Origin: Diorhabda sublineata
Lineage: Eukaryota > Arthropoda > Insecta > Coleoptera > Chrysomelidae
Length of the DNA: 64,000 nt
Assembly (NCBI RefSeq): GCF_026230105.1
Contig: NC_079474.1
Span: 34,920,294-34,984,293 of the forward strand
Reading direction: 5' to 3'
Shown here: positions 48,601 to 60,408 of the stretch, one piece after another
How positions within the stretch are numbered: position 1 is the stretch's first letter
Layout of the letters: each line of letters begins with the position of its first letter
Translations under genes and position numbers: made by a program
The notes under the pieces: model-generated
Database searches by the model: none
Seen by the model: only the letters and a program-made list of their open reading frames with translations
What the model was told of the DNA's origin: nothing

Positions 48601-50530
48601 TTGGGAGTTGAATCTTTATTTGAAGGAGGCTGCAAGAATGGATCGCATTTTCACGTTAAAGAATGTTTATTTATAAAATAAATAAATCTAATATTTTTTT
48701 TTACATTCAACCAACACATCTATTTTTAACTCTCACAACAACTGGATATAAATAAAATTATTGAAACCCTCCATCTTTGTTTTCGAGACTGCGTTAAAAT
48801 ATTTTCGACACATCTGTCGGATTATCTCAGGTCAGTTCTGATTTTAACCTTGAAATAAAAATATTCATTGATCTTGACGTGGAAAATGATTCACTAGTGT
48901 ACACTCTTCTGTGTAAAAAATATCAATATAAAACGTTTATCTATGAAAAATAACGACACCATAAGGTTTACGATGAGGATAGAATTTATTTGTATTTAGT
49001 ACATTTCAAAATGTAAATTTGGTAACAATGTTGTAAATAAATACAATGAAGTTTTATGTACTGATAACAACGTTGCCGCTTTGTTTATAAATCTGAAAGC
49101 TATTGATTTCTAAATATATTAACAGTATTATCTTAGAATGTACTTTTATAACTTTTGTTTTTACAATATAAATCGCGAGTTCAAAGTATTTTTATTTTTA
49201 TCCAGTTGTTTTGTGATATTTTTTCTTGGTATTGAAAATCAATTTATTCCCAGAACGATATTTTTCATTATTTATCAATCAACAAAAGATGATTCATAAA
49301 GACTGTTATCTAGAAGATATATTTGTGTTTATTTCGATTACTTATAATTTAATACGAATAAGTGATATCATTGTGTCAAGTCGTAACAAATTCCAATATA
49401 AACCGATGTTTTCTTAAAAAATCGTTTTTTATCATTATTTTTAGATAGGTACAACTTTTAAATACATATAAATGTGGATATGTTGTGAATGACCTTGAAC
49501 TTAGTTCATTAACCACGCAATTATTTTTAAATTATGTATTTTATTATAATTTATGTGTAATCTGAAGTCAGTAACAGCTTTTTTTTACAAATATCCCTGG
49601 GAAGCTTGATAAGCTCGCGAAAAATAAGAATTTTTTCAATTACCCTCGTATTTAGACCTGGAAGAAATTGTGGTGAGCGACTCAGTATTTTTTAACATTT
49701 CGGAATGCACGGTCAGAGAACGAAAACTGAAATTATGAATAAATAAATGAAATTAACGAACCAACTGAATTTATTTATAAGGTCGTTGACTTTGCCAAAC
49801 AACAACTGCCGATGCGAAAAATATATGCACCTTTTATTAGCTATACATTATAATAAGAATTTTACTACTAATGAAATTGATCATAATGAAAAAGGTTCCA
49901 CGTGAAATTATTCAAAAATAATAATATGATAATAAATTATTAATCTACGTCTCACATAACCTAAAAAATTTCCTTTACGAATTACGTGTTATATTAATAT
50001 GTCGATTAACGACGATAAATTTGAATAACCACACCAATGTAATATCATTTCAAGATAGCAAGGTTAAGTTGAAAGAGAAAAATTTACTAATGTAGGTCGA
50101 TCATTCGGCAAAAATGGACAAAACCATATGGAGTTCATAACCAGTACGACGCCGTTTGTTTATCGAGAATGTAATGAGAAATATCATTTTAAAGAAAGTT
50201 CTGAAACGCTTTCCAAACATATGAAGTATTCCAGATTCTTTTATAAGCGTAGAAATTAATTTTATCATCATTAATGTAATTATTATTTGTAAAAACCGCA
50301 TCTCTATATATTTAACGTCCATCTTGAAATATTATTTTTACAGTTTCCTACTATAATTAGCTTAATTGTATTTGAAAGTAGAGATGGTTATTAGATATAA
50401 CAATTTGGCACAATTCCGTTATTTTGGAACGAAAATTATACACACAAGTAAATTTATTATACAATTGTCTATCCCTTTTATGACGAAACCCTGAAAAATA
50501 TTTTAAAATAACAATAAAAAAATTACGAGA

Positions 50531-50692
50531 ATGCCAAATGACGCATTCTTAATAATTAAAATTCCGCCGGTGTGTGTAATATGCCCAGACGACATCGATT
50601 CTGAAATTTCTATCACGAACACGTTTCCTTTGGATGTTTTATTGCATACCATCCGCTTTGTTTTCAATATGAACATTTGTACAGGTTATTAA
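50531..50692 (+). CDS. Short ORF, 53 codons, unknown
   Basis: It opens MPNDAFLIIKIPPVCVICPD and ends NICTGY before a TAA. Its base composition is richer in GC than the flanks, and its residue mix (Pro, Cys, Asp, acidic and hydrophobic) looks more protein-like than neighbouring chance ORFs. It may be a micropeptide, a first coding exon (a weak CAG/GTTATT donor lies two codons before the stop) or chance. No family is recognised. It lies inside the presumed long 5' intron of the thymosin-beta gene. Confidence 0.2.
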   Translation: MPNDAFLIIKIPPVCVICPDDIDSEISITNTFPLDVLLHTIRFVFNMNICTGY

Positions 50693-52149
50693 TTTATGTA
50701 ATATAAAAAAATAATTTTCGAATCATCAGTTACAAAATTATTTTTCATTCTAGTACATTATTTACTAAACAAAGTTTCGATTTTTGATAAACAATTACGC
50801 GTAAGCTTGCAAAATTTATATAAACACACTTACTATTGAGAATTAAGAATACCACGAATTATGTTTTAAATATTATTAAGTAAATATATGTCAAGTACAT
50901 GATTATACTTTTTTCACTATTTTGGATTAGTCATAGTTGTTTTTTCGAAATAAAAACTATCCCTATACATCGAATTTAATATGTTTATGAACATTCGGTA
51001 CGCTTATGTTTTAATTCTACGTATTGATGCTGATCTTGGTCATGTTGGTACACCTTTTCCATATAAGGATAACGAATTCTAAATACATCATTCATTCAGT
51101 TGAAAAGTATGAATAAATTTTCTCGATTTCTTATTTTATTAATGTCGTTACGCAAGCAAATGTATACAGATTATTAAAAATGTCATTCCAATATCTGCTA
51201 CGAACTTATGCTAAACCCTGTATAAATTCCCATTCTGCCTTATCTCCTATTCTATCGAAACATTCTAAAAGTCGTTTAACAGGAAATACAACTTCCGTTT
51301 CTAATATTTTTAATCGACGATAGATAAAATGACGTATACTGCAACGTCTTGGCTAAATCCTATCCTGATTATTTAATTTCTATTTTTTTTTCTTCAATTT
51401 TGATCATCTGCCGAATATGGTTACTTGAAATGCGTGCCGATTAACCGTTGTCGGGGTCATTCGGAGCCCGAAGTCATACGAGCATGTTGAAATCCAGACA
51501 AATATGGCATAAAGAGAATGATTCATACATAGAAAGTATTAGATGAAACGAGACTTAACAAGTGGTTATCGTCTGGTAAATGTAAAATGTTTTAATATAA
51601 ACTGACACTGTACGAATCGATATTAACACAGTTGTTACATTTGGTATAATAATTTAATATATAATGATGGGTGATATATCAATAACAGTTATAAGTAACT
51701 GTTATTAGTGTTAATTGCGATAATAAACTTCTTAATTATTTATTTTCGCGATAAATAGGAAAATATACTTAAATATATTGAATTAGTAATTGTAAATAAA
51801 TTGGTCAGTCACCTCCAAAAACCAGATTGGGTGTTTTATGACCATATGGTCCACGATTCTCGTTCTTTTAATAGTGTTTAACTTGCATGCGGTTAATATT
51901 TAATTAATACAGTGGCGTACTAAATTTTTTTTATAACGTTGAAAATATTTTTAAATTATAAATAATTAGATACGATATTCATTAGAGCGTGGATTTTTAC
52001 AAAAAAAAAACTAAATTGGTTGTATTTAATAAATGTTTGATCTAATTAGACGCGGAGATTTGAGTACGCTAGTTTATTAACTCTAACGAATTAATTAATA
52101 ATAATTATATAACAAAAAATCACCGGAAATCGGTCAATGAACCACAAAA

Positions 52150-53240
52150 AAAACGTTCTAAATATATCAAAGTTGATAAATATTCATATATTGATAAATG
52201 TTATTTGGAGTAATGAACCAAATGACAAATAAAGCTGTTATTATCGATAATTTTATTAGAATTAGCGTTATAAAAAAGAAAACTGTAGACAGTTGAGGAG
52301 GAACATAACCTAGAAATGTAGCGGTTTGTTAGACGGGGATTTGTTTCTACCATTTTTTTAACCTCAATAAATTAATTGATAATAATTTAATAACAAAAAA
52401 AAATGCTAGAAATTGTTCTATAAATCATAAAACATGTTCTAAAAATAATATATAACTAAAAATTGATATTTATTAACAAAACGATACATTTAATTTGGAG
52501 TAATGAACCAAACGACAAAAACAGCTGTCATTATCGATAAAAGGAAACTGTACTTTTGTAACAAAGCTAACGTTCCATAGATGGTGCTACGTCTTATGAT
52601 TCAATACAGTTGATGGGAAATATAACCTCCAAATATATAATTTTTTTAGAAGCGAAAATTTGGTTCTACTATTTTCTTAGGTCTAATGAATCATTTAATG
52701 ATAATTTTATAACAAAATATTTTCCAGAAATTGGTATATGAATCACAAAACATGTTTTTATAATAAGATATATTTAAAACGATACATTTCGTTTGGAATA
52801 ATGAACCAAACGACAAAAACAGCTGTCATTATCGATAAAAGGAAACTGTACTTTTGTAACAAAGCTAACGTTCCATAGATGGTGCTACGTCTTATGATTC
52901 AATACAGTTGATGGGAAATATAACCTCCAAATATATAATTTTTTTATAAGCGAAAATTTGGTTCTACTATTTTCTTAGGTCTAATGAATCATTTAATGAT
53001 AATTTTATAACAAAATATTTTCCAGAAATTGGTATATGAATCACAAAACATGTTTTTATAATAAAATATATTTAAAACGATACATTTCGTTTGGAATAAT
53101 GAACCAAACGACAAAAACATCTCTCATTATCAATAATTTTATTAGATTTAGGGTGTTATAAAAAAGAAAACTGTACTTTTGTAACATAACAAACGTTCGA
53201 TAGATGGTGCTACGTCTTTTATGATTCAATACAATATAGG
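52150..53240. repeat. 298-bp tandem repeat, four copies, next to the thymosin-beta start
   Basis: GAACCAAACGACAAAAACAG recurs at 52505 and 52803, with variants at 52215 and 53101, giving a period of 290-298 bp. The two central copies are nearly identical over about 300 bases. Most copies contain an E-box CAGCTG and a TATCGATA palindrome within 20 bases. The array ends 45 bases before the ATG at 53284. Confidence 0.88.
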
Positions 53241-53283
53241 GGAAACATAACCTCGAAATCTATCAGTTTATTTTTCGTTTAAG

Positions 53284-56200
53284 ATGTCTTGCACCGTACC
53301 AGCTGCTCCAGCTCCTCCAGCTCTTAAAGACCTCCCGAAAGTAGCCGACGATCTAAAAACTCAATTAGAAGGTTTCAAACCCAGCAATTTAAAAAACGCC
53401 GATACACAAGAAAAAGTTGTTCTTCCATCCGCCGAAGGTAATAAAAATTTCTTACTTTCATATTAATAAAGCCTCGCTATTTTCAGAAGATATTTCTATT
53501 TTAGACATTTTCGTACAACATTGTTCTGTTAGTTATTTTTAATATTTAACATTTGGCAAACGTGTATTTCTTTGTTCTTTTGTACTGTCTGGATTCCTAA
53601 CGGTCTAGACAGAGTGGTTCTATTTGCGACGCGAAATATATTAGGTTGGAATAGCATAACAGAATATAACGAGTGAAATTATTATAATTTTTAATGTGAA
53701 ATTAGGAACATTTACGAAATTACTTGTTTTAAACGATATTTCATTTTTTTAAATAATATATATCAACTTTTCTCGGTGTAGCTATTACAAGTTACGTCAT
53801 GATTTCTAAACTTCTACATTTTGTTTCTTTTCAAAACAATATGTTTTCTAACGTTTTGGTTTCATTATTATTATATCAATAATAGTAATTCCTTTTGTTT
53901 TTTATTCGTTATTTTGTAAATCAACGCATTTTTTTCAATCTAAAACTTGTAATTATTATTGATCTTGATCATAGTACATGTAGGTTAAATATTTTTTTCA
54001 ATTTACTTTCATCGCCCACCTCTAATACATAATTGGAACACCTGCAACGAACGTTACTTACAAAAATGGCAGATGTGCCTGTTTACTAAAGTTAAGATAA
54101 TTCAGCTTGTGATTAGTAGATGGCGCGTTTATAATATTCTTAATGCTATTTTAATAATGATAATTATATGATTTAAATAAAAAAAAACTTTTTCGGAATT
54201 ACACATATTTATATTTTAAATGAGTCTAAGGAAGATGAAAAGGTTTTTTGTATATTGGTGTTAATAGATGTAGCGCAGGAACGTACCCACAACGCTCTTA
54301 TGGACGGTGTGGAAAATTTCCAAACGTCTAAGCTCAAAAGAACAGACACCAAAGAGAAGATAGTGTTACCTAATGCACAAGGTAAAAGGAAATAGGTATA
54401 GTGAAAATTGAGAGGAATAGAACGCCAACAGATTTAACGCTATTTAACAAAATTTTGGCTTCTAATCTCTAATGCCGAGATTGTTTTATTCGAGTGTCGG
54501 TTTAACCTCAAAATATCGAAAAAATTAACGGGTTTTGAGCGTATTTTAAGTGCTTCTAACAATTTACTTACATTTTAACAAATTTTGCAACCAGTTTATT
54601 ATAAAAACAAAAAAATTACGTCTTCGAAGACAACACCTGTTTTCAAGGTCATTTTTATGTATTGAGTTGTACACTGCCCTACAACAATTTGTTACAAGAA
54701 AGAGGTAAAATACTCATTCATTTCTGCTTTATTATTAATACCTTATATACAGGGTGATCTAGAAGTAATGGGACACAAGGCAACACCTGTTTTGAAGGTC
54801 ATTTTTATGTATTGAGTTGTACACTGCCCTACAAAAATTTAAATTTTTGCAAGTACAAAGTGAAATAGAAAAAACTCGTCAATTTAGTTGTGTTTCATTA
54901 TTCGTACCTTATATACAGGGTGATCTTGTAGAAATGGGATACTACACTATATTATTTTTACAGTTTGTCCTTTCTCAGTGGATTACTGAGAAAAATAAAA
55001 ATTTTTAATGGGAAAAAAATATAATTTTTGCAAGGGAAATTCGCCATTATGGAATAGAAATGGTTTTTTTTTCATACTAATCTTAATCGCGCTTAAAAAA
55101 ATGATGTAAATAATCGATTTTTGGTGTTATTATTTCGATTATAATTTTTAGATGTGGCCGCGGAAAAAACCGAAAAAGCTTTAATCGAAGGCATCGAACG
55201 TTTCGACACCAGCAAATTGAAGCACACGTTAACGCAAGAGAAAAATCCTTTACCGGATAAAGAAGGTAAACATAAGATTAAAATTGTAAAATTGGCTTAA
55301 TAGTTTTTACAACTGTACCAGAAATATCGTTTCCCCCTGTAGATAATCTATTGGCGACGGTCGTTTTCTTCAAAATATTTATTATTTGTTTCAAATAATC
55401 GATATTTTCATAAAAAAAGTTGGAAATATCATGATTCACATTTGGAAAAAAATTCCGGACCGTGTGAACGGTGCTTAACAATTGTAATATGTATCGCTCT
55501 TTTATATAAACGCAAAATTTAAGTCAAGCAGTCAAAAATCGTTAACGACGTTATTTTTTTTCTATTTTATGAAATTTGAAACGTTCTTTAAGGATTTTAA
55601 TTTGCCGGATCGTGTGAGCTGCTCTTAAATAATTATATATCACGTATTTAGCTAGAATATGAAGCCAGATCTTATTGCCGGACGTATGAGCGATACTTAA
55701 GACATGCCGGATAGTGTGAGCAATACTTAAGCAGCGCTTAATCTATATTGAGCAGTTAAAAAATTATCTAAGACCCAAATATTTCACTTTCTTAAACTTA
55801 TGATTCGCAATTTTCAGCATAACGTAAATTGCCGGATCGTGTGATCGATACTTAATGACTGCCGGTTATAGTAGTTGAAAATTATTTGAAAAATCAAAAT
55901 TTTCTTTTTCTACTTCTAAATTTAGAAATATTCGAAAAAATAATGTAGTATGCCGGATCGTGTGAGCCGTACTTGATTATTTTATACGTAATTCACTATA
56001 CTAGCATAACGTGAATGCCGGATCGTGTGAGCGATACTTAATGTGTTACATTAAGCGGTGGAACAATTATTGAGGAAGTTAAGATTTTTTTTTCTTTTAC
56101 AAGTTTTGAAATATTCGCAAAAATGTATTTTGCCGTATCGTGTGAGCACCATTTTCATATTATACGGTTGAAAAAAATTATCCAAAACCTAAAGATTTTT

Positions 56201-57662
56201 CTCTATTTCGTGTAAATATTGGCACACTTCGAAAAACTTAATTTGCCGTATCGTGTGAGCCGTACTTTATTAAATTATACGTAATTCTCTCTCTATAAGT
56301 TGCCGGATCGTGTGAACGATACTTAAATAATTATTATAAAAACTTCTTAATCTGATAACAAATTTTAACTACTTCGAGAATAAATAATCCAAACAGGGTT
56401 GGATTTACTTTTTGGTTTAAATATGGTGCAGTTTTAAAAACTATTTTCACAATTTTCTTTGCTCGATTTTCACTAAATAGCTTTGCATTTTAACAATTGA
56501 ATTGAATGAATGTTTTTGTCGTAAATAGTATCACGAATTATTCATCAATTTCGATTACTAATTATTTTCTTTAGAAATCATCGTACCAGTCATAAAATTA
56601 TTGACACAATTATTCAGTTTGCATGATATTTCATCGAAGTCGATTTTATTAGTAACCAAATTTATGTTCCCCGCTTTTTTGTCGTAACAGCTTGTTACTT
56701 TTTTTGTTACAAATTTTTGCATGAATTTGCTTCGTTTTTGCCTGACAGCCGTCCAACTAGAAAAAACACATCAAACACTCCTAAATGGCGTTGAACATTT
56801 CGACAAAAGTACAATGAAACACACGGAAACCGAGGAGAAAGTAGTTCTACCCGATAAAGAAGGTAGGTACATAGAAATAAAATGCATGTTCAGGTATTTT
56901 TCAAATTTTAATACAAAATTTGATTTACCGGATCGTGTGAACTGGACTTAATCCATTTTTAGCTGTTGCAAATAATCTAAATTGTTTTGATTCTGTTTTT
57001 TCAAATTTCAACACATTGTAGTTGACCGGACCGTGTGAACCGGCCTTAATTATATAGCTGTTAAAAATAATCTAAAACTTCGTGACTCTTTTTTTTTTTT
57101 CAAATTTGACACAAAATTTGATTTGCCGGATCGTGTGAACGAGAATTAATGGCCGTTAAAGTCGATTTTTGGCTGTGTTGTATTCTTTTGTTTTGATCAA
57201 AAATTTTATTTACCGGATCGTGTAAGCGGGACTTAATTATCCATATTCATATAGTTGTAAGTAATATACAACGTCATGATATTGTTTTACAAATTTAAAC
57301 ACAATGTTATTTGCCGGTTCGTGTGAACATTACTTAATTTAATACTTATTAAATTGCCGAAACGAATGAATCGTATTTAAATGTCGTGTGAACGGCATTT
57401 GAGTGATTAAAAATAATTATTTGCTCATAATACTACACATTTTGGGGAAAAAATTGCATTTGAGTGTGAAATTTTTATTAATGAGCAAAAAAAGATGATC
57501 TCTGATTTTTGTTTATTTGCAGTCATTGAACAAGAAAAAGGACAAAAAAATCTGATTTCTGGTATTGAGAACTTCGACAATTCCAAATTGAAACATGCGG
57601 AAACTTTGGAAAAAAATCCCCTGCCCACCAAGGAGATTATTGATCAAGAAAAGAGCGCTTAA
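53284..57662 (+). CDS. cib: Ciboulot-type protein with five thymosin-beta (WH2-like) repeats
   Basis: Five exons, 53284-53437, 54268-54381, 55152-55265, 56749-56862 and 57523-57662, encode 211 aa. Every junction is phase 1 and each exon carries one thymosin-beta repeat: an amphipathic helix ending EGF/ENF/ERF/EHF/ENF, then the actin-binding LKxxxT-type motif (LKNADT, LKRTDT, LKHTLT, MKHTET, LKHAET), then an EK..LP tail. The three middle exons are each exactly 114 nt (38 codons). The start MSCTVPAAPAPPALKDLP matches arthropod ciboulot N-termini. Such proteins bind actin monomers and regulate assembly; in Drosophila the three-repeat cib acts with profilin in brain development. Five repeats is longer than the fly protein. 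Symmetric exons mean any middle exon can be skipped in frame. Repeat 4 has Met in place of the motif's first Leu. An acceptor-like TTTAAG ends immediately before the ATG, so the 5'UTR is probably spliced. Confidence 0.93.
54631..54940. repeat. Two-copy tandem duplication (about 150-165 bp) in thymosin-beta intron 2
   Basis: CAACACCTGTTTT(C/G)AAGGTC starts at 54631 and 54781, followed in both by about 50 nearly identical bases through ACACTGCCCTACAA. Each copy ends in CTTATATACAGGGTGATCT. The CAGGGTG motif also recurs elsewhere in the window. Confidence 0.85.
55450..57400. repeat. Intronic array of a conserved 26-bp core (about 15 copies)
   Basis: The core is close to TGCCGGATCGTGTGAGCG followed by ATACTTAA. 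Copies lie near 55455, 55603, 55676, 55708, 55832, 55951, 56015, 56132, 56243, 56301, 56928, 57023, 57125, 57212 and 57313, with decayed ones near 57355 and 57385. Spacing is about 30 to 150 bp, apart from a gap holding exon 4 (56749-56862). All copies have the same orientation. Flanking sequence between cores is poorly conserved, although copies to the right share a TTTTTTCAAATTT..ACA lead-in. The array occupies introns 3 and 4 of the thymosin-beta gene. Confidence 0.88.
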
Positions 57663-58108
57663 AAATATTCATATCGCGTCCTGCGGGCTCAACTCAATGC
57701 CAATTTTTGTATTATTTTATACTTTTATATAATATTTGATACCCCTATTTATATTGTAAGATAATATTTAAGATCAGATTCATCAACGAGACTTTTTATT
57801 CAACAACAAATGCTACAACAGAATTTTCATAATTTGATGTTCTCTTTTTAGAAAATTTCGAAAAAATATCTAATTTGATGAAATTACTAGGGTTCAGTTG
57901 AAACCGAACAGTCATATGAAGCGATTTGCTTTACTTTTTAACCAAAGTATACAGAGATTTATATTTTTAGATGCAATTTTGTTGTTTTGTAAAAAATCTA
58001 TCTTTTATTTCGTTTGATATTGTAATCATTTGTACTTATTCTGTTTTTACATTTATCTGTAGGTCTAGTATATCAAAGAAATTAATTTTGCATGAATTAT
58101 GGTGCTTC

Positions 58109-58114
58109 AATAAA
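58109..58114 (+). promoter_or_regulatory. Polyadenylation signal of the thymosin-beta gene
   Basis: AATAAA (in CTTCAATAAATCATATT) lies 447 bases after the stop codon and gives a plausible 3'UTR end near 58130. Confidence 0.55.
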
Positions 58115-58505
58115 TCATATTAAAAATATAAATTATACCAGTGTTTTATTCCATTAGTTTGACATGGAACATAAACACAAGTTTTCTCAATCGATTCATA
58201 TAAATCGATATCTCGAATCACTTCCGGAATATCGAATTTTTCATAAAAGCGTGTCATTTTTTTCTTAATTCCTGGGTTATTTGACATAATACTTAAAAAT
58301 ACACATTCAAACCGAAAGAATTTAAATATTCATGGAATATTATGTGAAACAATTTAATTACCGAACCACAAACGAAACTTTGTAATTGATATTTAGTTGA
58401 TCAAAATATGACTTCATAACTGCCGCCATATTGTTAATTTTATGAGAGATATTGACGTCAAACATCAGCGCGACATTTAAGTCACTATTCGTGTTTAGTA
58501 ACGGC

Positions 58506-58901
58506 ATGGAACAAACAAAGCTAACGATCTGTCATACTTCCAAGATTGACAATGTTGATTTTCCCAACATCAAAAAATGTTTGTTTGTGAACATAGATAT
58601 GATAACTAATACGAACTCCATTCGATATCAAAAATTTTTATATATATATATTGTAAATGAAAATTTATTTCAAATTCAGATTATTTTTTATGAAAATGGC
58701 GTTAAAAGTAATTCGAAAAATACACAATTATTACTAGAGATCTATGATCTTATGGAGTTAATTCCTAGTATTACCACTAATGTGGGTTTGGTGCACAAAC
58801 ATGATAAAGAATTTGATGTACACTTTTTTTGTAGCATAGAGTTGGATCTCCTTACCTATACCCTCCGTACAGTTACGTTATTTTTATTAAGATTTGATTG
58901 A
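58506..58901 (+). CDS. Unrecognised single-exon ORF (131 aa)
   Basis: It opens at ATG 58506 (MEQTKLTICHTSK) and runs to a TGA; an AATAAA lies about 45 bases beyond. It is the longest unexplained ORF in this part of the window. The segment ENLFQIQIIFYENG ... LLLEIYDLMEL has a beta-strand pattern loosely like the C-terminal sandwich of SINA/SIAH proteins (compare LLFKVHFTF...FEVEIYD in the double-SIAH gene), but the aligned region is about nine residues shorter and the resemblance may be chance. No zinc-finger cysteines are present. It could be a gene, a relic, or chance. Confidence 0.25.
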   Translation: MEQTKLTICHTSKIDNVDFPNIKKCLFVNIDMITNTNSIRYQKFLYIYIVNENLFQIQIIFYENGVKSNSKNTQLLLEIYDLMELIPSITTNVGLVHKHDKEFDVHFFCSIELDLLTYTLRTVTLFLLRFD

Positions 58902-60408
58902 TAGAAGCATATACAAGGTCGTATGTATAATAAAAAAGAAATTTCAAAAATAAATTGACGTTCATATATAATTAATGAAAAAAATGTTTTTAGGAAAGGA
59001 TGTTATGAAATAAAACATGCTTTTTTTCAATTCTTTTATTATAAATTTATAAAAAATATAAAAAAACAAACTATATTCTCGATATAAAAATAAATAAAAA
59101 AAAACGATTTATTTTATTTTGGATAACTATCAGTAAATTTCCAAAAATACGAGGAACGTTGAAAAGTTATAATGCCCTAATTATAAAACGCTCATTTTTG
59201 ATTATATCAAAAAACAATTTTTAATTAAAATCGGAATTTCAATATAAATAGAATATTTTGTTCTCAATATGATTTTGTTTGGATTTTTTTTTTTGTTATT
59301 TATAAAAAACAAATTACGACTTTTATTTATGATAGTCTCATATGAAAAAAATATTATTTAAGGCACAATATATTACCTATAATTGAAATATCAACAACTA
59401 ATTTCATATTTTTTCACATACCTAAATATACAGTGCTTCCAAAACGATAACACCAAAAAACAATTGAGAAGTGACTTTTCTTACACAAAATCTACATGAT
59501 AAATAACAAATTTTTAATTCGTAGATTTGGAAACTGAAATCAAATGTCATTTTGACAGTAACGATAAATTTAGAAACAATTTAACAACAAAAAATTCAAA
59601 AATGAACAAATAAGAACCAAATTTTAAATTCTCTTCAAGTTTCTTTTTAAATTTGCACTTTTTACGAAAAATTATAGTGATTTGGAATGATCACTAATAT
59701 ATTCAACTATTTATGTCACTTAAATATCGCATAAATTATTATAAAAAAATATCTAACTACATTTTTCTTTACGAAATATAAATAATTGGTCCACCCTGTA
59801 TGAAAATCAGACGAAAATAGTGTTTCAAATAGCCAAAACAAAATTTGAAAAGTTTTTTTGAAAAATCGAATTATTGTGGAACGGCAGTAATATATAATAC
59901 AAGAGGTATACAAATACTAAAAAAATTTTGATACAAATACCCTATGACGTCACAGCCGAAGAATTCGCGAATATCTATGAACGTTATCAGTAATAATATT
60001 TTTTAGGTTATGTTAACATTTTTTTACATTTATGGACTATTATAAATTGGACAACATTGTAATATCGTGATGATAAGATCAGTGGCGTGAAAGTGTATTG
60101 AAAGTTTTGTATCATAATTTTTACATAGAAAAACATTTTATTTTATTTGCGTTTTTATACATACATGAGTCTTGAAAAAACTAAATAAATTTTTTCTTTC
60201 AAAATAAAATAAGCACGATTCACATATTTTTACTAATAAACGTAAAATATTAACAAAAAAATAACTCTAGAAAAATCGACATTTATATAGATTGTACTTA
60301 AAAAAAAATAATTTCTGTAATATCATCAGAAAATTGTGATCACCTGGTACAAACAAATCAAAATGAATTCTTCCAAACTATCCAAAAATTGAGGTATAAT
60401 TTCGGAAA
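58902..60408. other. AT-rich intergenic region
   Basis: No gene supported. Long A/T runs, a few AATAAA-like hexamers and one CCACCCTGTATG motif (near 59792) of the recurrent CAGGGTG type were seen. The right part presumably includes the 3'UTR of the minus-strand Pro-rich gene. Confidence 0.5.

Larger units (their letters stand above)
44176..53283. other. Gene-poor region upstream of the thymosin-beta gene
   Basis: About 9.1 kb without a clear protein gene. It holds degenerate repeats (45.05-45.42, 48.15-48.60 and 52.15-53.24 kb), a probable untranslated first exon near 47.1 kb and one short unexplained ORF at 50531, all listed separately. Other ORFs here are short and AT-biased and look like chance. 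Confidence 0.5.

Noticed and set aside
55450..57400. CRISPR-like array because of short conserved repeats with unique spacers
   Set aside because: Eukaryotic intron context, irregular spacing of 30-150 bp, imperfect cores and no cas genes.
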